DNA from: an uncultured Azospirillum sp.
Lineage (GTDB): Bacteria; Pseudomonadota; Alphaproteobacteria; Azospirillales; Azospirillaceae
Length of the DNA: 37,106 bases
Direction of reading: 5' to 3'
Assembly: GCF_946480385.1 (NCBI RefSeq)
Contig: NZ_CAMLJP010000061.1
Coordinates: 1 to 37,106 of the forward strand
The notes under the pieces are model-generated. The model had not been told where the DNA came from, ran no database searches, and saw only the letters and a program-made list of their open reading frames with translations. Below are positions 25,890 to 35,626 of the stretch, in pieces (the stretch's first letter is position 1; each line of letters begins with the position of its first letter). A program made the translations under genes and the position numbers.

Positions 25890-26780
25890 TTACCTCTCCC
25901 GTCCGAACAGACCAGCGGGCTTTACCATCAGCACCACCGCCATGATGACGAAGACCACGATGTTCGAGGCCTCCGGGTAGAAGACCTTGGTCAATCCTTC
26001 CAACAGGCCCAACCCGTAGCCGGTCAGCACGGCGCCCAGGATCGAGCCCATGCCGCCGATCACCACCACCGCGAACACCACGATGATGAGGTGCGAGCCC
26101 ATCAGCGGCGATACCTGATAGATAGGTGCCGCCAGCACGCCGGCGAGCCCGGCCAGTGCCACGCCGAAGGCGTAGGTCAGCGTGACCATCCGCGGCACAT
26201 TGATGCCGAAGGCCTGGACCAGCACCGGATTCTCGGTCGCCGCGCGCAGATAGGCGCCCAGCTTCGTCTTCTCGATGGCGATCCAGGTGCTGATGCAGAC
26301 GATCAGCGACGCCACCACCACCCAGCCCCGGTAATTGGGCAGGAACATGAAGCCCAGGTTCCGGCCGCCACTGAGTTCGGCCGGAATCGGATAGGGCTGG
26401 CCGGAGACGCCATACTGGTGGCGGAACGCCCCCTCGACGATCAAAGCCAGTCCGAAGGTCAGCAGCAGCCCGTAGAGATGGTCGAGCTTGTAGAGCCGCG
26501 ACAGCAGCGTCTTTTCCAGCACCACCCCGAACGCGCCGACGATCAGCGGCGCCAGCAGCAGCGCCCACCAGTAGCCGATGCCGAGTTGGTTCAGCAGAAG
26601 CCACGCCACGAAGGCGCCCATCATGTAGAGCGCACCATGGGCGAAGTTGATGACGTTCAACATGCCGAAGATCACCGCCAGCCCAAGGCTGAGCAGCGCG
26701 TAAAACGATCCGTTGATCAGCCCCAGCAGAAGCTGGCCGAACAGCGCCTGGGGCGGAATGCCGAAAATCGTTCCCATCAT
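25890..26780 (-). CDS. livH: Branched-chain amino-acid-type ABC permease LivH
   Basis: A 296-residue membrane permease. It opens with QLLLGLINGSFYALLSLGLAVIFGMLNVINFAHGALYMMGAFVAW, diagnostic of LivH, and has the coupling loop YLRAATENPVLVQAFGINVPRMVTLTYAFG and the terminal helix VFVIMAVVLMVKPAGLFGRER. The ATG at 26780 has GAGGAG 10 bases upstream; ATG 26777 is an equally good in-frame alternative. It lies 120 bp after livK and 4 bp before livM. The substrate could be a branched-chain amino acid, another amino acid, urea or an amide; the permease alone does not tell. Confidence 0.95.
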   Translation of the reverse strand: MMGTIFGIPPQALFGQLLLGLINGSFYALLSLGLAVIFGMLNVINFAHGALYMMGAFVAWLLLNQLGIGYWWALLLAPLIVGAFGVVLEKTLLSRLYKLDHLYGLLLTFGLALIVEGAFRHQYGVSGQPYPIPAELSGGRNLGFMFLPNYRGWVVVASLIVCISTWIAIEKTKLGAYLRAATENPVLVQAFGINVPRMVTLTYAFGVALAGLAGVLAAPIYQVSPLMGSHLIIVVFAVVVIGGMGSILGAVLTGYGLGLLEGLTKVFYPEASNIVVFVIMAVVLMVKPAGLFGRER

Positions 26781-26900
26781 GAGCGTCGCTCTCCTCAGCG
26801 ACATCCCCGCCGCGGCACCGGTCCGAAGACCGTGGCCCTGGCGGGGATGCCGCTCCCTCACGTCACGGCTATTGCCCTGTCGTCCTGTTTACCGATGCAA

Positions 26901-28130
26901 TCACTTCGGCAGCTTGCAGCCGCTCTCCTCGAAGGTGGCGAAAGCCTCCTTGCCGGGGATGGTGCGCAGGATCTGGTAATAGTCCCAGGCTCCCTTGGAC
27001 TCCGACGGCTTCTTCACGCGGGCCAGATACATGTCGTGGACCATGCGGCCGTTCGGCAGGATCGTGCCGTTCTTGGCGAACATGTCGTTGACCGGCATCT
27101 CCCGCATCTTGGCGGCGACGGTCGGGCCATCGTCGGTCCCGGCGGCCTCGATCGCCTTCAGATAGTGGCGGACGGCGGAATAGCTGCCGGCCTGCACCAT
27201 CGTCGGCATCTTGCCGTATTTGTCGAAGAACTTCTTGGACCAAGCGCGCGTCTCGTCGTCACGGTCCCAGTAGAATCCGGTGGTCAGCACCAGATCCTGA
27301 GCGACCTGCAGCCCGAGCGCGTGGACGTCGGACAGGAAGATCAGCAGGCCCGCCAGCTTCTGCTGACCGCTCTGCGTCAGGCCGAATTCGGAGGCCTGCT
27401 TGATCGAGGTGATGGTGTCGCCGCCGGCATTGGCAAGGCCGACGATCTTGGCGCCCGAAGCCTGCGCCTGCAGCAGGAAGGACGAGAAGTCGGCGGTGTT
27501 CAGCGGTGCCTTCACCGACCCGACGATCTTGCCGCCGGCCTTCTTGACCTCCGCCGAGGTGTCGGCCTCCAGCTGGTGGCCGAAGGCGTAGTCGGCGGTG
27601 ATGAAGAACCAGCTGTCGCCGCCCTCCTTCACGATGGCCTGCCCGGTGCCGACCGCCAGGGCGCGGGTGTCGTAGGCCCAGTGGAAGCCGGTGGGGGAAC
27701 AGGCGTCGCCGGTCAGGCGCGAGGTCGCCGGACCTTCCATCAGGAAGATCTTCTTCTTCTCCTTCGTCACCTCCTGAACCGCGAGCGCGACGCCGGAATT
27801 CGGCACGTCGACGATGGCGTCGACGCCGTCGCGGTCGATCCACTGGCGGGCGAGGTTGGACCCGATGTCGGGCTTGTTCTGATGGTCGGCGGTGATGATC
27901 TCGATGGGCTTGCCGAGAATCTTGTTGCCGAACTCCTCGGCCGCCATCCGGGCGGCGATGGCCGACCCCTCGCCGCCGAGATCGGCGTAGAGGCCGGAGC
28001 GGTCATTCAGCACACCGATCTTGACCATGTCACCGGAAAGCTTGCCCTGCTGGGCCATGGCGGGCCCGGTGGACATGACACCGATCGTCAGGGCAGCAAG
28101 GGCGGCACCGGCCAGAAGACGTGCGATCAT
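26901..28130 (-). CDS. livK: Periplasmic substrate-binding protein, LivK type
   Basis: A 409-residue periplasmic-binding protein (Peripla_BP_6 type). The signal peptide (residues 1-26, cleavage AMA before QQG) is followed by VKIGVLNDRSGLYADLGGEGS, the ligand-pocket entry of this family. Two lobes follow, with WFFITADYAFGHQLE as the hinge-side strand. The ATG at 28130 (MIARLLAG) follows GGAGGA at 8-base spacing. Liv/Urt-like systems carry amino acids, urea or short amides; the C-terminal part resembles general solute-binding members, so livK here denotes family, not proven leucine binding. It is first in the operon with livH and livM. Confidence 0.92.
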   Translation of the reverse strand: MIARLLAGAALAALTIGVMSTGPAMAQQGKLSGDMVKIGVLNDRSGLYADLGGEGSAIAARMAAEEFGNKILGKPIEIITADHQNKPDIGSNLARQWIDRDGVDAIVDVPNSGVALAVQEVTKEKKKIFLMEGPATSRLTGDACSPTGFHWAYDTRALAVGTGQAIVKEGGDSWFFITADYAFGHQLEADTSAEVKKAGGKIVGSVKAPLNTADFSSFLLQAQASGAKIVGLANAGGDTITSIKQASEFGLTQSGQQKLAGLLIFLSDVHALGLQVAQDLVLTTGFYWDRDDETRAWSKKFFDKYGKMPTMVQAGSYSAVRHYLKAIEAAGTDDGPTVAAKMREMPVNDMFAKNGTILPNGRMVHDMYLARVKKPSESKGAWDYYQILRTIPGKEAFATFEESGCKLPK

Positions 28131-28232
28131 ACGTGAATTCCTCCCCACAGCGTTGCGTTGCGCATGTTGCGGAAGACCGTCCGGATCGGTTCGTCCGGCG
28201 GTTCCCGGGCGGTCGCGGCGGCCTGCTCACTT

Positions 28233-28248
28233 GGTTTCATCCGAAACC
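28233..28248. repeat. Inverted repeat GGTTTC-N4-GAAACC upstream of livK
   Basis: A perfect 6-bp inverted repeat (28233-28238 and 28243-28248) with a 4-base loop, 103 bp upstream of the livK start. It could be an operator or a leader hairpin. Confidence 0.35.
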
Positions 28249-28280
28249 GTCAGGTCCTCCACGCCGCCCCTTCCCGACCA

Positions 28281-28300
28281 CTATGCAGGCGCATCACCTT
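28281..28300 (-). promoter_or_regulatory. Weak sigma-54-like promoter candidate for livK
   Basis: On the minus strand AAGGTGATGCGCCTGCATAG has the invariant GG and GC dinucleotides spaced by 10 bases, and TGCA in the -12 region, but poor agreement elsewhere in the -24 box. It lies about 155 bp upstream of livK. Nitrogen-controlled uptake operons often use sigma-54, which is the only reason to note it. Confidence 0.2.
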
Positions 28301-28339
28301 GTGCGGAAAGCGGAAATTCAGCCTCACCAACAATTTTCA

Positions 28340-29632
28340 TCAAGAGTCGGCCGAAACGCGCGCTTTTTCCATTCGGGGGTGTATGGAAGGCGTCGGGGGC
28401 GCCGCCGCGGCCTGCCGGCGCCGGTCGATCCGCCGCATGACCGGCGTCACCGTGATGCCGTGGACGAGAATCGAGAGAAGCACGATCAGGCCGGTGACCG
28501 CCCACAGGGCGTTGGGCACATCGAATTCCGCAGCGTTCAGCGCATAGGCGACGTAATAGATGCTGCCCATGCCGCGGATGCCGAAGAAGCCGATGGCCAG
28601 CTTCTCGCCGACCGGCATCGGCACGCCGGCCAGCCCCGCCACTCCGGCGACCGGACGGACCAGAAGCAGGATGACCGCCGCCGCGCCGACGGCACTCCAG
28701 GACAAGGCGTCGATCAGCCCATGGGCCAGGGTTCCGCCGAACAGCACCAGCATCAGCATCATCATCAGCCGCTCGGTCTGTTCGACAAAATCATGCAGGC
28801 GTTCGTGGTACTCGCTGTTCCGCTCGGCATCGCGCAATGCGAGTGCTGCGACGAACACCGCGAGAAAGCCGTAACCGCTGACCAGTTCCGTCAGACTGTA
28901 GGCAATCAGCGTGATGCCGAGCGACACGAAACCGTCGCCGGTCCGTGACAGGTTCGCTCGATTCGGCACCCGGAAGGTGACATAGCCGAGGAACCGACCG
29001 ACCAGCCAGCCGACTCCGACGCCGGCTCCCAGCTTCCACACCACATCCAGCAGAACCCAATGTTCCAGCATGTCCCAGGGCGGATTGCCGTTCAGCAGGG
29101 CGACTCCGATGGCGAGATGGACGAAGGGAAAGGCCAGACCGTCATTCAACCCGGCCTCGGAGGTCAGGCTGAAGCGAATCTCGTCCTCCTCCCCCGATTT
29201 GGGCGGACCAACCTGAATGTCGGAGGCGAGGACCGGATCGGTGGGCGCCAGCGCGGCCCCCAGCAGAATTGACGCCGCCAACGGAAAATCGAGCCAGTAC
29301 CAGCCGATCAGAGCGATCATCAGGATCGACAACGGCATGGTGATGCCCAGCAGGCGCCATGTGATGATCCAGCGGCGCCATCCGATACGGCGATCCAGCT
29401 TCAGCCCCGCCCCCATCAGCGAGACGATGACGATCAGTTCGGTCAGCCGTTCCGTGGCCTGTGGAAAGGCCAGCGGCTCCGGGTTCTCCAGCCGCAGGGC
29501 GCTGAACACCGCGAAGCCCAGGCCGACGCAAATGATCGGCAGGGAAAGCGGCAGTTCCTTCAGCACCATCGGCAGCCAGGCCACCAACAGGATCAGGACC
29601 CCAAGCCCCACCATCATGACGATATAAGACAT
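28340..29632 (-). CDS. CPA1-family Na+(K+)/H+ antiporter, NhaP-like
   Basis: A 430-residue integral membrane protein with about 12-13 hydrophobic helices. CPA1 hallmarks are AALAPTDPVLASDIQVGPP and SEAGLNDGLAFPFVHLAI (the ND motif of the ion-binding site), plus GFFGIRGMGSIYYVAYAL near the C-terminus. It exchanges protons for sodium or potassium and helps pH and salt balance. There is no cytoplasmic TrkA-C regulatory domain; the protein ends in a short basic tail (RRIDRRRQAAAAPPTP). The ATG at 29632 (MSYIVMMVG) opens directly into TM1; the upstream purine signal is weak. It lies about 210 bp upstream of livK on the same strand with no operon link evident. Confidence 0.93.
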   Translation of the reverse strand: MSYIVMMVGLGVLILLVAWLPMVLKELPLSLPIICVGLGFAVFSALRLENPEPLAFPQATERLTELIVIVSLMGAGLKLDRRIGWRRWIITWRLLGITMPLSILMIALIGWYWLDFPLAASILLGAALAPTDPVLASDIQVGPPKSGEEDEIRFSLTSEAGLNDGLAFPFVHLAIGVALLNGNPPWDMLEHWVLLDVVWKLGAGVGVGWLVGRFLGYVTFRVPNRANLSRTGDGFVSLGITLIAYSLTELVSGYGFLAVFVAALALRDAERNSEYHERLHDFVEQTERLMMMLMLVLFGGTLAHGLIDALSWSAVGAAAVILLLVRPVAGVAGLAGVPMPVGEKLAIGFFGIRGMGSIYYVAYALNAAEFDVPNALWAVTGLIVLLSILVHGITVTPVMRRIDRRRQAAAAPPTPSIHPRMEKARVSADS

Positions 29633-29911
29633 AAGCCGCCCGTTGCCGTGACGCCTTCGGCACGGCACGGCGGCCGGGAATCGTCCGGCCGGACCACCTG
29701 TGGCCGCGCGAAAGCCAATCCCCGTCAACACGCGAAGGCGCCGATGGGTTCAGGGCGGATGCAGGAACGATGCGGTATGTATGGCGGAGGTGCCGGCTCG
29801 CTCGACTTTGCTTCCTTGCCGGCCACGATTAGGGTGGAGGCCGAAGGGAGGCGGGAACCCGATGCCGCCCGCGGGAGCCGGAACCGCGGGGGCCTCGCAA
29901 ATACCGGCCGG

Positions 29912-30385
29912 TCAGGCCGCGGAGGTCATCGGAAAGCCGCTGTAGTCGAGCGACGCCGACCAGAAGCGTTCCAGCTTGCGCAGGGTCTCGTTGGCCTTGG
30001 TCAGTTCCTCGTCGCTGAAGCCGGCCTTTTCCAGGGCGGTCAGATGACGTTCGAACATGACGCTGATCTTTTCGCGCAGGTCCAGGCCCTTCTCCGACAG
30101 GCGGACACGGACCGACCGGCGATCGTGCGGGGAGCGTTCCTGGCCGAGATAGCCGTTCTCGACCATCTTCTTGACGTTGTAGGAGACGTTGGAACCCAGA
30201 TAGTAACCGCGCGCGGTCAGTTCGCCGACCGTCATCTCATCTTCGCCGATGTTGTACAGGATCAGGCTCTGGACGTTGTTGATGTCCTGGATCCCGAGCC
30301 GGTCCAACTCAGTCTTGAGCACTTCAAGAAAGTGGCGGTGAAGCCGCTCGATCAACAGAATGCTCTCGTAATAGGGTTTGCGCAC
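29912..30385 (-). CDS. MarR-family transcription regulator, LdtR-like
   Basis: A 157-residue winged-helix regulator. It carries an N-terminal dimerisation helix (YYESILLIERLHRHFLEVLKTEL), the wHTH core INNVQSLILYNIGEDEMTVGELTARGYYLGSNVSYNVKKMVENGYL, and the wing ERSPHDRRSVRVRLSEKG. The combination DINNVQ and YYLGSNVSYNVKK is typical of the conserved alphaproteobacterial group that includes LdtR, a regulator of L,D-transpeptidase genes and osmotic tolerance; I rely on memory for this. The start is a GTG (30383-30385) with AAGGAG 7 bases upstream. It is monocistronic; its target genes cannot be read here. Confidence 0.9.
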   Translation of the reverse strand: MRKPYYESILLIERLHRHFLEVLKTELDRLGIQDINNVQSLILYNIGEDEMTVGELTARGYYLGSNVSYNVKKMVENGYLGQERSPHDRRSVRVRLSEKGLDLREKISVMFERHLTALEKAGFSDEELTKANETLRKLERFWSASLDYSGFPMTSAA

Positions 30386-30588
30386 CGCGGTCTCCTTTGG
30401 CTCTAACCGGCCGTTCCCCGCGCAAGGACGATACCGGGACCTTAAAGCGAGATTAACCGATCATTCGTCGGCAATCATCCTAATAATTCCAGAAAAAGTC
30501 TGGCACAACCCGTCTGTACAGGCGCCTTTCGCCGGGTGTCCCCACACGAAGGTTTTCGGCCGGGCGGCACCACCGGCATAAGCGGAAA

Positions 30589-30622
30589 GGAATGGTCCCG
30601 CGACCGCCTGCGCGACCATTCC
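30589..30622 (-). terminator. Terminator of the 3-hydroxyisobutyryl-CoA hydrolase gene
   Basis: GGAATGGTC (30589-30597) and GACCATTCC (30614-30622) form a 9-bp stem that can extend through CGCG pairs in the loop. On the minus strand it ends in CCUUUCC, a short U-rich tail, 28 bp after the stop codon. Confidence 0.6.
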
Positions 30623-30650
30623 CCCGGCATCTTTCCCCGACAGCGGTTCC

Positions 30651-31712
30651 TCAGTCGCGGAACACGAGATCGCCGCCCGCCGGTTCGGCGAAGTGCCGCT
30701 CAACGTCCGACGGGCCGACATCGGCCAGTTCCGCCGGTTTCCATTTCGGGTTCTTGTCCTTGTCGACCAGCACCGCGCGAATGCCTTCGTAGAAATCATC
30801 CCCGGCAAGGCAGGCGAGGCTGAGGCGCAGTTCCTGCACCATGCAGCCTTCGAAATCCAGCTTGGCGCCGCGACGGAGTGCGGCCAGCGTCACCTTCAGG
30901 CTGGTCGGCGAAACCCGGCGCAGGGTGGCGAGTTGCCCGGCCGCCCAGTCGGTCCCCTCGGCCTCCAGCGCCTTGACGATGGCCTCCACGCTGTCGAAGG
31001 CATAGCAGCGGTCGACCGCTGCCCGATTGGCGCTCACCGCCGCTTCGCCGGCTTCGCCGCGATGGGTCGCGATCGCTTCGTCGGCCGGGACGCCGGCGGC
31101 GAGATCGTCGATCAGCGTCTCGATCCCGGCGCTCGGCACGAAGGCGTCGGCGGCGCCGATGGCCAGCAGGTCGGCCGCCTTCAGCCGGTCGCCGGTCAGC
31201 CCCAGCCAGATGCCGACCTGCCCCGGCAACCGCGGCAGGAAATAGGTGCCGCCGACATCGGGGTAGAGGCCGATGCCGGTTTCCGGCATGGCGAACATCG
31301 TGCGCTCGGTGACGATCCGGTGGGTGCCGTGGACCGACAGACCAACGCCGCCCCCCATGGAGATGCCGTCGATCAGCGCGACATAGGGCTTGGACAGGCG
31401 CTTGATCCGCCGGTTCAGCACATATTCCTCGCTGAAGAAGGCGCGGATCGGCCCGGTATCGCCACGCCCCTCCCTCACCGCCTTGCCGGCCTCGTACAGG
31501 CTGACGACGTCGCCGCCGGCGCAGAAGGCCTTTTCGCCGGCACCGCGAATCACGACGGCCTTGACCTCCGGATCGGCATCCCACGCCCGGAGCTGCGGAT
31601 CGAACAGCCTGATCATGCCAAGCGTCAGCGCGTTCAGCGCCTTGGGCCGGTTGAGCGTGACGAGGCCGATCGCGCCCCGACGTTCGAACAGAATCTCAGC
31701 AGCGTCGCTCAT
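30651..31712 (-). CDS. 3-hydroxyisobutyryl-CoA hydrolase (enoyl-CoA hydratase/isomerase family)
   Basis: A 353-residue crotonase-fold enzyme expected to hydrolyse 3-hydroxyisobutyryl-CoA in valine breakdown. It has LVTLNRPKALNALTLGM, the oxyanion-hole motifs KAFCAGGDVVSLYE and LIDGISMGGGVGLSVHG, and Glu144 in AMPETGIGLYPDVGGTYFL. The PETGIGLYPDVG motif and the length beyond 340 residues separate HIBCH from plain enoyl-CoA hydratases (about 260). A C-terminal ECH_2 helical region ends LADVGPSDVERHF. The ATG at 31712 has no strong ribosome-binding site. No other valine-degradation genes adjoin; the liv transporter is 2.5 kb away and separated by other genes. Confidence 0.92.
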   Translation of the reverse strand: MSDAAEILFERRGAIGLVTLNRPKALNALTLGMIRLFDPQLRAWDADPEVKAVVIRGAGEKAFCAGGDVVSLYEAGKAVREGRGDTGPIRAFFSEEYVLNRRIKRLSKPYVALIDGISMGGGVGLSVHGTHRIVTERTMFAMPETGIGLYPDVGGTYFLPRLPGQVGIWLGLTGDRLKAADLLAIGAADAFVPSAGIETLIDDLAAGVPADEAIATHRGEAGEAAVSANRAAVDRCYAFDSVEAIVKALEAEGTDWAAGQLATLRRVSPTSLKVTLAALRRGAKLDFEGCMVQELRLSLACLAGDDFYEGIRAVLVDKDKNPKWKPAELADVGPSDVERHFAEPAGGDLVFRD

Positions 31713-31879
31713 CGTCTTGTATTTTCTCGGTTATCGTTGCGAATCGGGCGGTGGCGAGCAGTCTTTTCCATCCCAGCGATGCCCCAGGGCGTGCAGACCG
31801 GCCCAAAGCGATGATACGGGAGCCGGCGGCACTGTCAAACCTACCATACGGATCCGGATGTTCGGCGATACGCAGATTA

Positions 31880-31904
31880 GGAACAACGCCCCTCTTGGAC
31901 CGTT
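31880..31904 (+). promoter_or_regulatory. EcfG-type general stress promoter (GGAAC-N16-CGTT)
   Basis: GGAAC (31880-31884) and CGTT (31901-31904) with a 16-base spacer match the EcfG consensus exactly. It would start transcription near 31912, about 83 bases before the lipid-kinase-like gene at 31995, an ordinary leader length. Confidence 0.68.
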
Positions 31905-31994
31905 GCGGTCACGCTCTCATCTGAGAACGGCTCCACTCAGACGCATTACGGAAGGTCAGATGCCGATGCCGCTCCACATCCTGCCGGGTGACCC

Positions 31995-32888
31995 ATGAAG
32001 GTCGGAATCATCCTCAACCGGCAGGCAGGCTCGCTGGTCGACCGGCCCATCGAAGGCGCCGAGGCGGCGATCCGCAACGCCTTTCAACGGCACGGCGCCA
32101 CGGTGGACCTGCACACCGTCGACGGCCCTCAATGCACCGACACGATCCGGAGGGTGCTGGACTCCGATGCCGAGACGGTGGTGGTCGGCGGCGGCGACGG
32201 AACGTTGCACAGCGCGGTGAAGCTGGCTATGCCGACCGGCAAGACGTTGGGTGTTATTCCCTTGGGTACTCTCAATCTGTTGGCGCGCGATCTTCGCATT
32301 CCACTTGAACTGGCCGATGCGGCCGAGGCTCTGGCCGCCGGCCGGGTACGGGTCATCGACATCGCGGAGGTGAATGGAGAGCCCTACACCAACAGTTCCA
32401 TCCTCGGCTTCTATCCGCAGGTGGTCCAGGAACGCGAACGCCAGCGCAAGCAGCACCGGCTGCTGAAATGGCCCGGTGCCGCGGTGGCTATGGCGAAAAC
32501 GCTCTATCGCTTGCCGCTGCTGGATGTGCGGCTGGACTGGGGAGACGGCCCCCGCCGCATGCGCACGCCGATCCTGGTCGTTTCCAACAATGTCTATGAC
32601 GACGGATTCGGCCTCGTCCTCAGTCGGCAGGCGCTTGATGCGGGAAAGCTCGGGGTCTATGTGGCCCGTGAACGGAACGCATTCGCGATGCTGCGGTTGA
32701 TGGGAAGGCTGGTTGCCGGTTCCTGGAAGCAGGACGAGGGGTTGGAAACCTATGCGGTGACCAGCCTGACGGTGCACAGCCGCCGCCACCGCCTGAAGAT
32801 GGTCAACGATGGCGAGATCCGGAAGCTGCACGCGCCGCTTCACTACCGGATTCTCCCGGGAGCTCTGAAGGTTCTGGCGCCGAGCTGA
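31995..32888 (+). CDS. Diacylglycerol/sphingosine kinase-like lipid kinase
   Basis: A 297-residue DAGK_cat-family protein (YegS/DgkB-like). The ATP-binding GGGDGT is at residues 65-70 in VVVGGGDGTLHSAV, and GKTLGVIPLGTLNLLARDLRIP is the second conserved block. A beta-sandwich C-terminal domain ends in the typical MVNDGEIRKL...APLHYRILPGALKVL. It likely phosphorylates diacylglycerol or a related lipid alcohol at the inner membrane face. The ATG at 31995 follows only a weak GGGTG. The metallophosphoesterase gene starts 19 bp after its stop, so they form an operon led by a perfect EcfG-type promoter. This suggests stress-induced remodelling of phospholipids; the exact lipid is unknown. Confidence 0.92.
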   Translation: MKVGIILNRQAGSLVDRPIEGAEAAIRNAFQRHGATVDLHTVDGPQCTDTIRRVLDSDAETVVVGGGDGTLHSAVKLAMPTGKTLGVIPLGTLNLLARDLRIPLELADAAEALAAGRVRVIDIAEVNGEPYTNSSILGFYPQVVQERERQRKQHRLLKWPGAAVAMAKTLYRLPLLDVRLDWGDGPRRMRTPILVVSNNVYDDGFGLVLSRQALDAGKLGVYVARERNAFAMLRLMGRLVAGSWKQDEGLETYAVTSLTVHSRRHRLKMVNDGEIRKLHAPLHYRILPGALKVLAPS

Positions 32889-32907
32889 GAGAAAGGATGA
32901 GGATGGC

Positions 32908-33831
32908 GTGAAACGGCTTGCTCACATCTCCGACCTGCATTTCGGGCGGATCGACCAGCGCGTGGTGGACGGGCTGCTGGCCGACCTGACCGCGCAGGCT
33001 CCCGACCTGATCGTCATCTCCGGCGATTTCGTGCAGCGGGCGAAGGCACGCCATTTCCAGGAGGCCCGCGCCTTTCTGGAGAAATTACCCTTTCCTTACA
33101 TGGCTGTACCAGGGAATCATGACATCCCGGTTTACAACGTGTTCAAGCGCTTCACCGACCCGTTCGGCCATTACCGGCGATACATCACCAGCGATTTCAG
33201 TCCGCTGCACATAGACGATGAGATCGCGGTGCTCGGCATCAACACCGCCCGTCCGGTCATCATGGATTTCTCCGAAGGGCGGATGAACCGCCGCCAGATC
33301 GCGCGGGTGCGCGAGGTGTTCTGCGGCATGCCGGACACGGTGTTCAAGGTGCTGTTCACCCATCATCCCTTCCTGCCGCCGCCCGACCTGCCCAAGACGC
33401 AACTGGTCGGCCGTCACAAGCTGGCGCTGCCGGCGCTGGAAAGCTGCGGTGTCGACCTGTTGCTGGCCGGCCATCTGCACAAGGCCTATTCCGGCGACAT
33501 CATGAGCTTCCACACTCAGATCGCCCGCTCCATCCTGGTCGCCCAGGCCTCCACCGCCACCTCCACACGGCTGCGGAACGAAACCAACGCCTACAATCTC
33601 ATCACCGTCGAGCATCCTTCGGTGACGTTCGAGGTGCGGTCGTGGGAGGGGGCGGCCTTCACCGGCGGGCTGACCTCGAACTATCGCAAGCAGGGGAACC
33701 GTTGGACGCTGCAGGGGCAGGACACCGGCTTCCGCCCTGTCGCCGGGGCGCCGGCGACCGACAACCCGATTGCGGCCCATTGGGACAAGGTCGCCCGACA
33801 GGCGGGCGGGGAAGCCCGCGGCGGGGCATGA
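32908..33831 (+). CDS. Metallophosphoesterase (calcineurin-like)
   Basis: A 307-residue phosphoesterase with a complete dimetal site: DLHFG (Asp9, His11), SGDFVQRA, PGNHDIP, THHPFLPPP and GHLHKAY. The arrangement resembles class III phosphodiesterases such as CpdA and UDP-diacylglucosamine or glycerophosphodiester hydrolases. The substrate cannot be fixed; its operon partner, a lipid kinase, suggests phospholipid or lipid-linked phosphate. It starts at GTG 32908 (VKRLAHISDLHF), preceded by AGGATGAGG; the nearby ATGs at 32897 and 32903 are not in frame. No signal peptide, so cytoplasmic. The last 30 residues (AGAPATDNP to GGEARGGA) are low-complexity. Confidence 0.92.
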   Translation: MKRLAHISDLHFGRIDQRVVDGLLADLTAQAPDLIVISGDFVQRAKARHFQEARAFLEKLPFPYMAVPGNHDIPVYNVFKRFTDPFGHYRRYITSDFSPLHIDDEIAVLGINTARPVIMDFSEGRMNRRQIARVREVFCGMPDTVFKVLFTHHPFLPPPDLPKTQLVGRHKLALPALESCGVDLLLAGHLHKAYSGDIMSFHTQIARSILVAQASTATSTRLRNETNAYNLITVEHPSVTFEVRSWEGAAFTGGLTSNYRKQGNRWTLQGQDTGFRPVAGAPATDNPIAAHWDKVARQAGGEARGGA

Positions 33832-33885
33832 GACCTGCGCAAGGCAGCCGGCCCGGTCCCAAAGGACTGGAGCCGCCGCCGCGGC

Positions 33886-34953
<1,068 letters not shown>

Positions 34954-34982
34954 GCAGTTCGGGATCGTCTTTGAGCCGTTCA

Positions 34983-35009
34983 GGGCCGCGGAGCGATCCG
35001 CGGCCCTTT
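34983..35009 (+). terminator. Rho-independent terminator of hemB
   Basis: A perfect 10-bp stem GGGCCGCGGA (34983-34992) / TCCGCGGCCC (34997-35006) with a GCGA tetraloop and a short T run lies 29 bp after the hemB stop. Confidence 0.82.
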
Positions 35010-35044
35010 ATCGTCAGGGCATCCCAATCGACGGAGACGCCCCG

Positions 35045-35602
<558 letters not shown>

Positions 35603-35626
35603 TCGCCTGCCACCTCCGGTCCTAGG

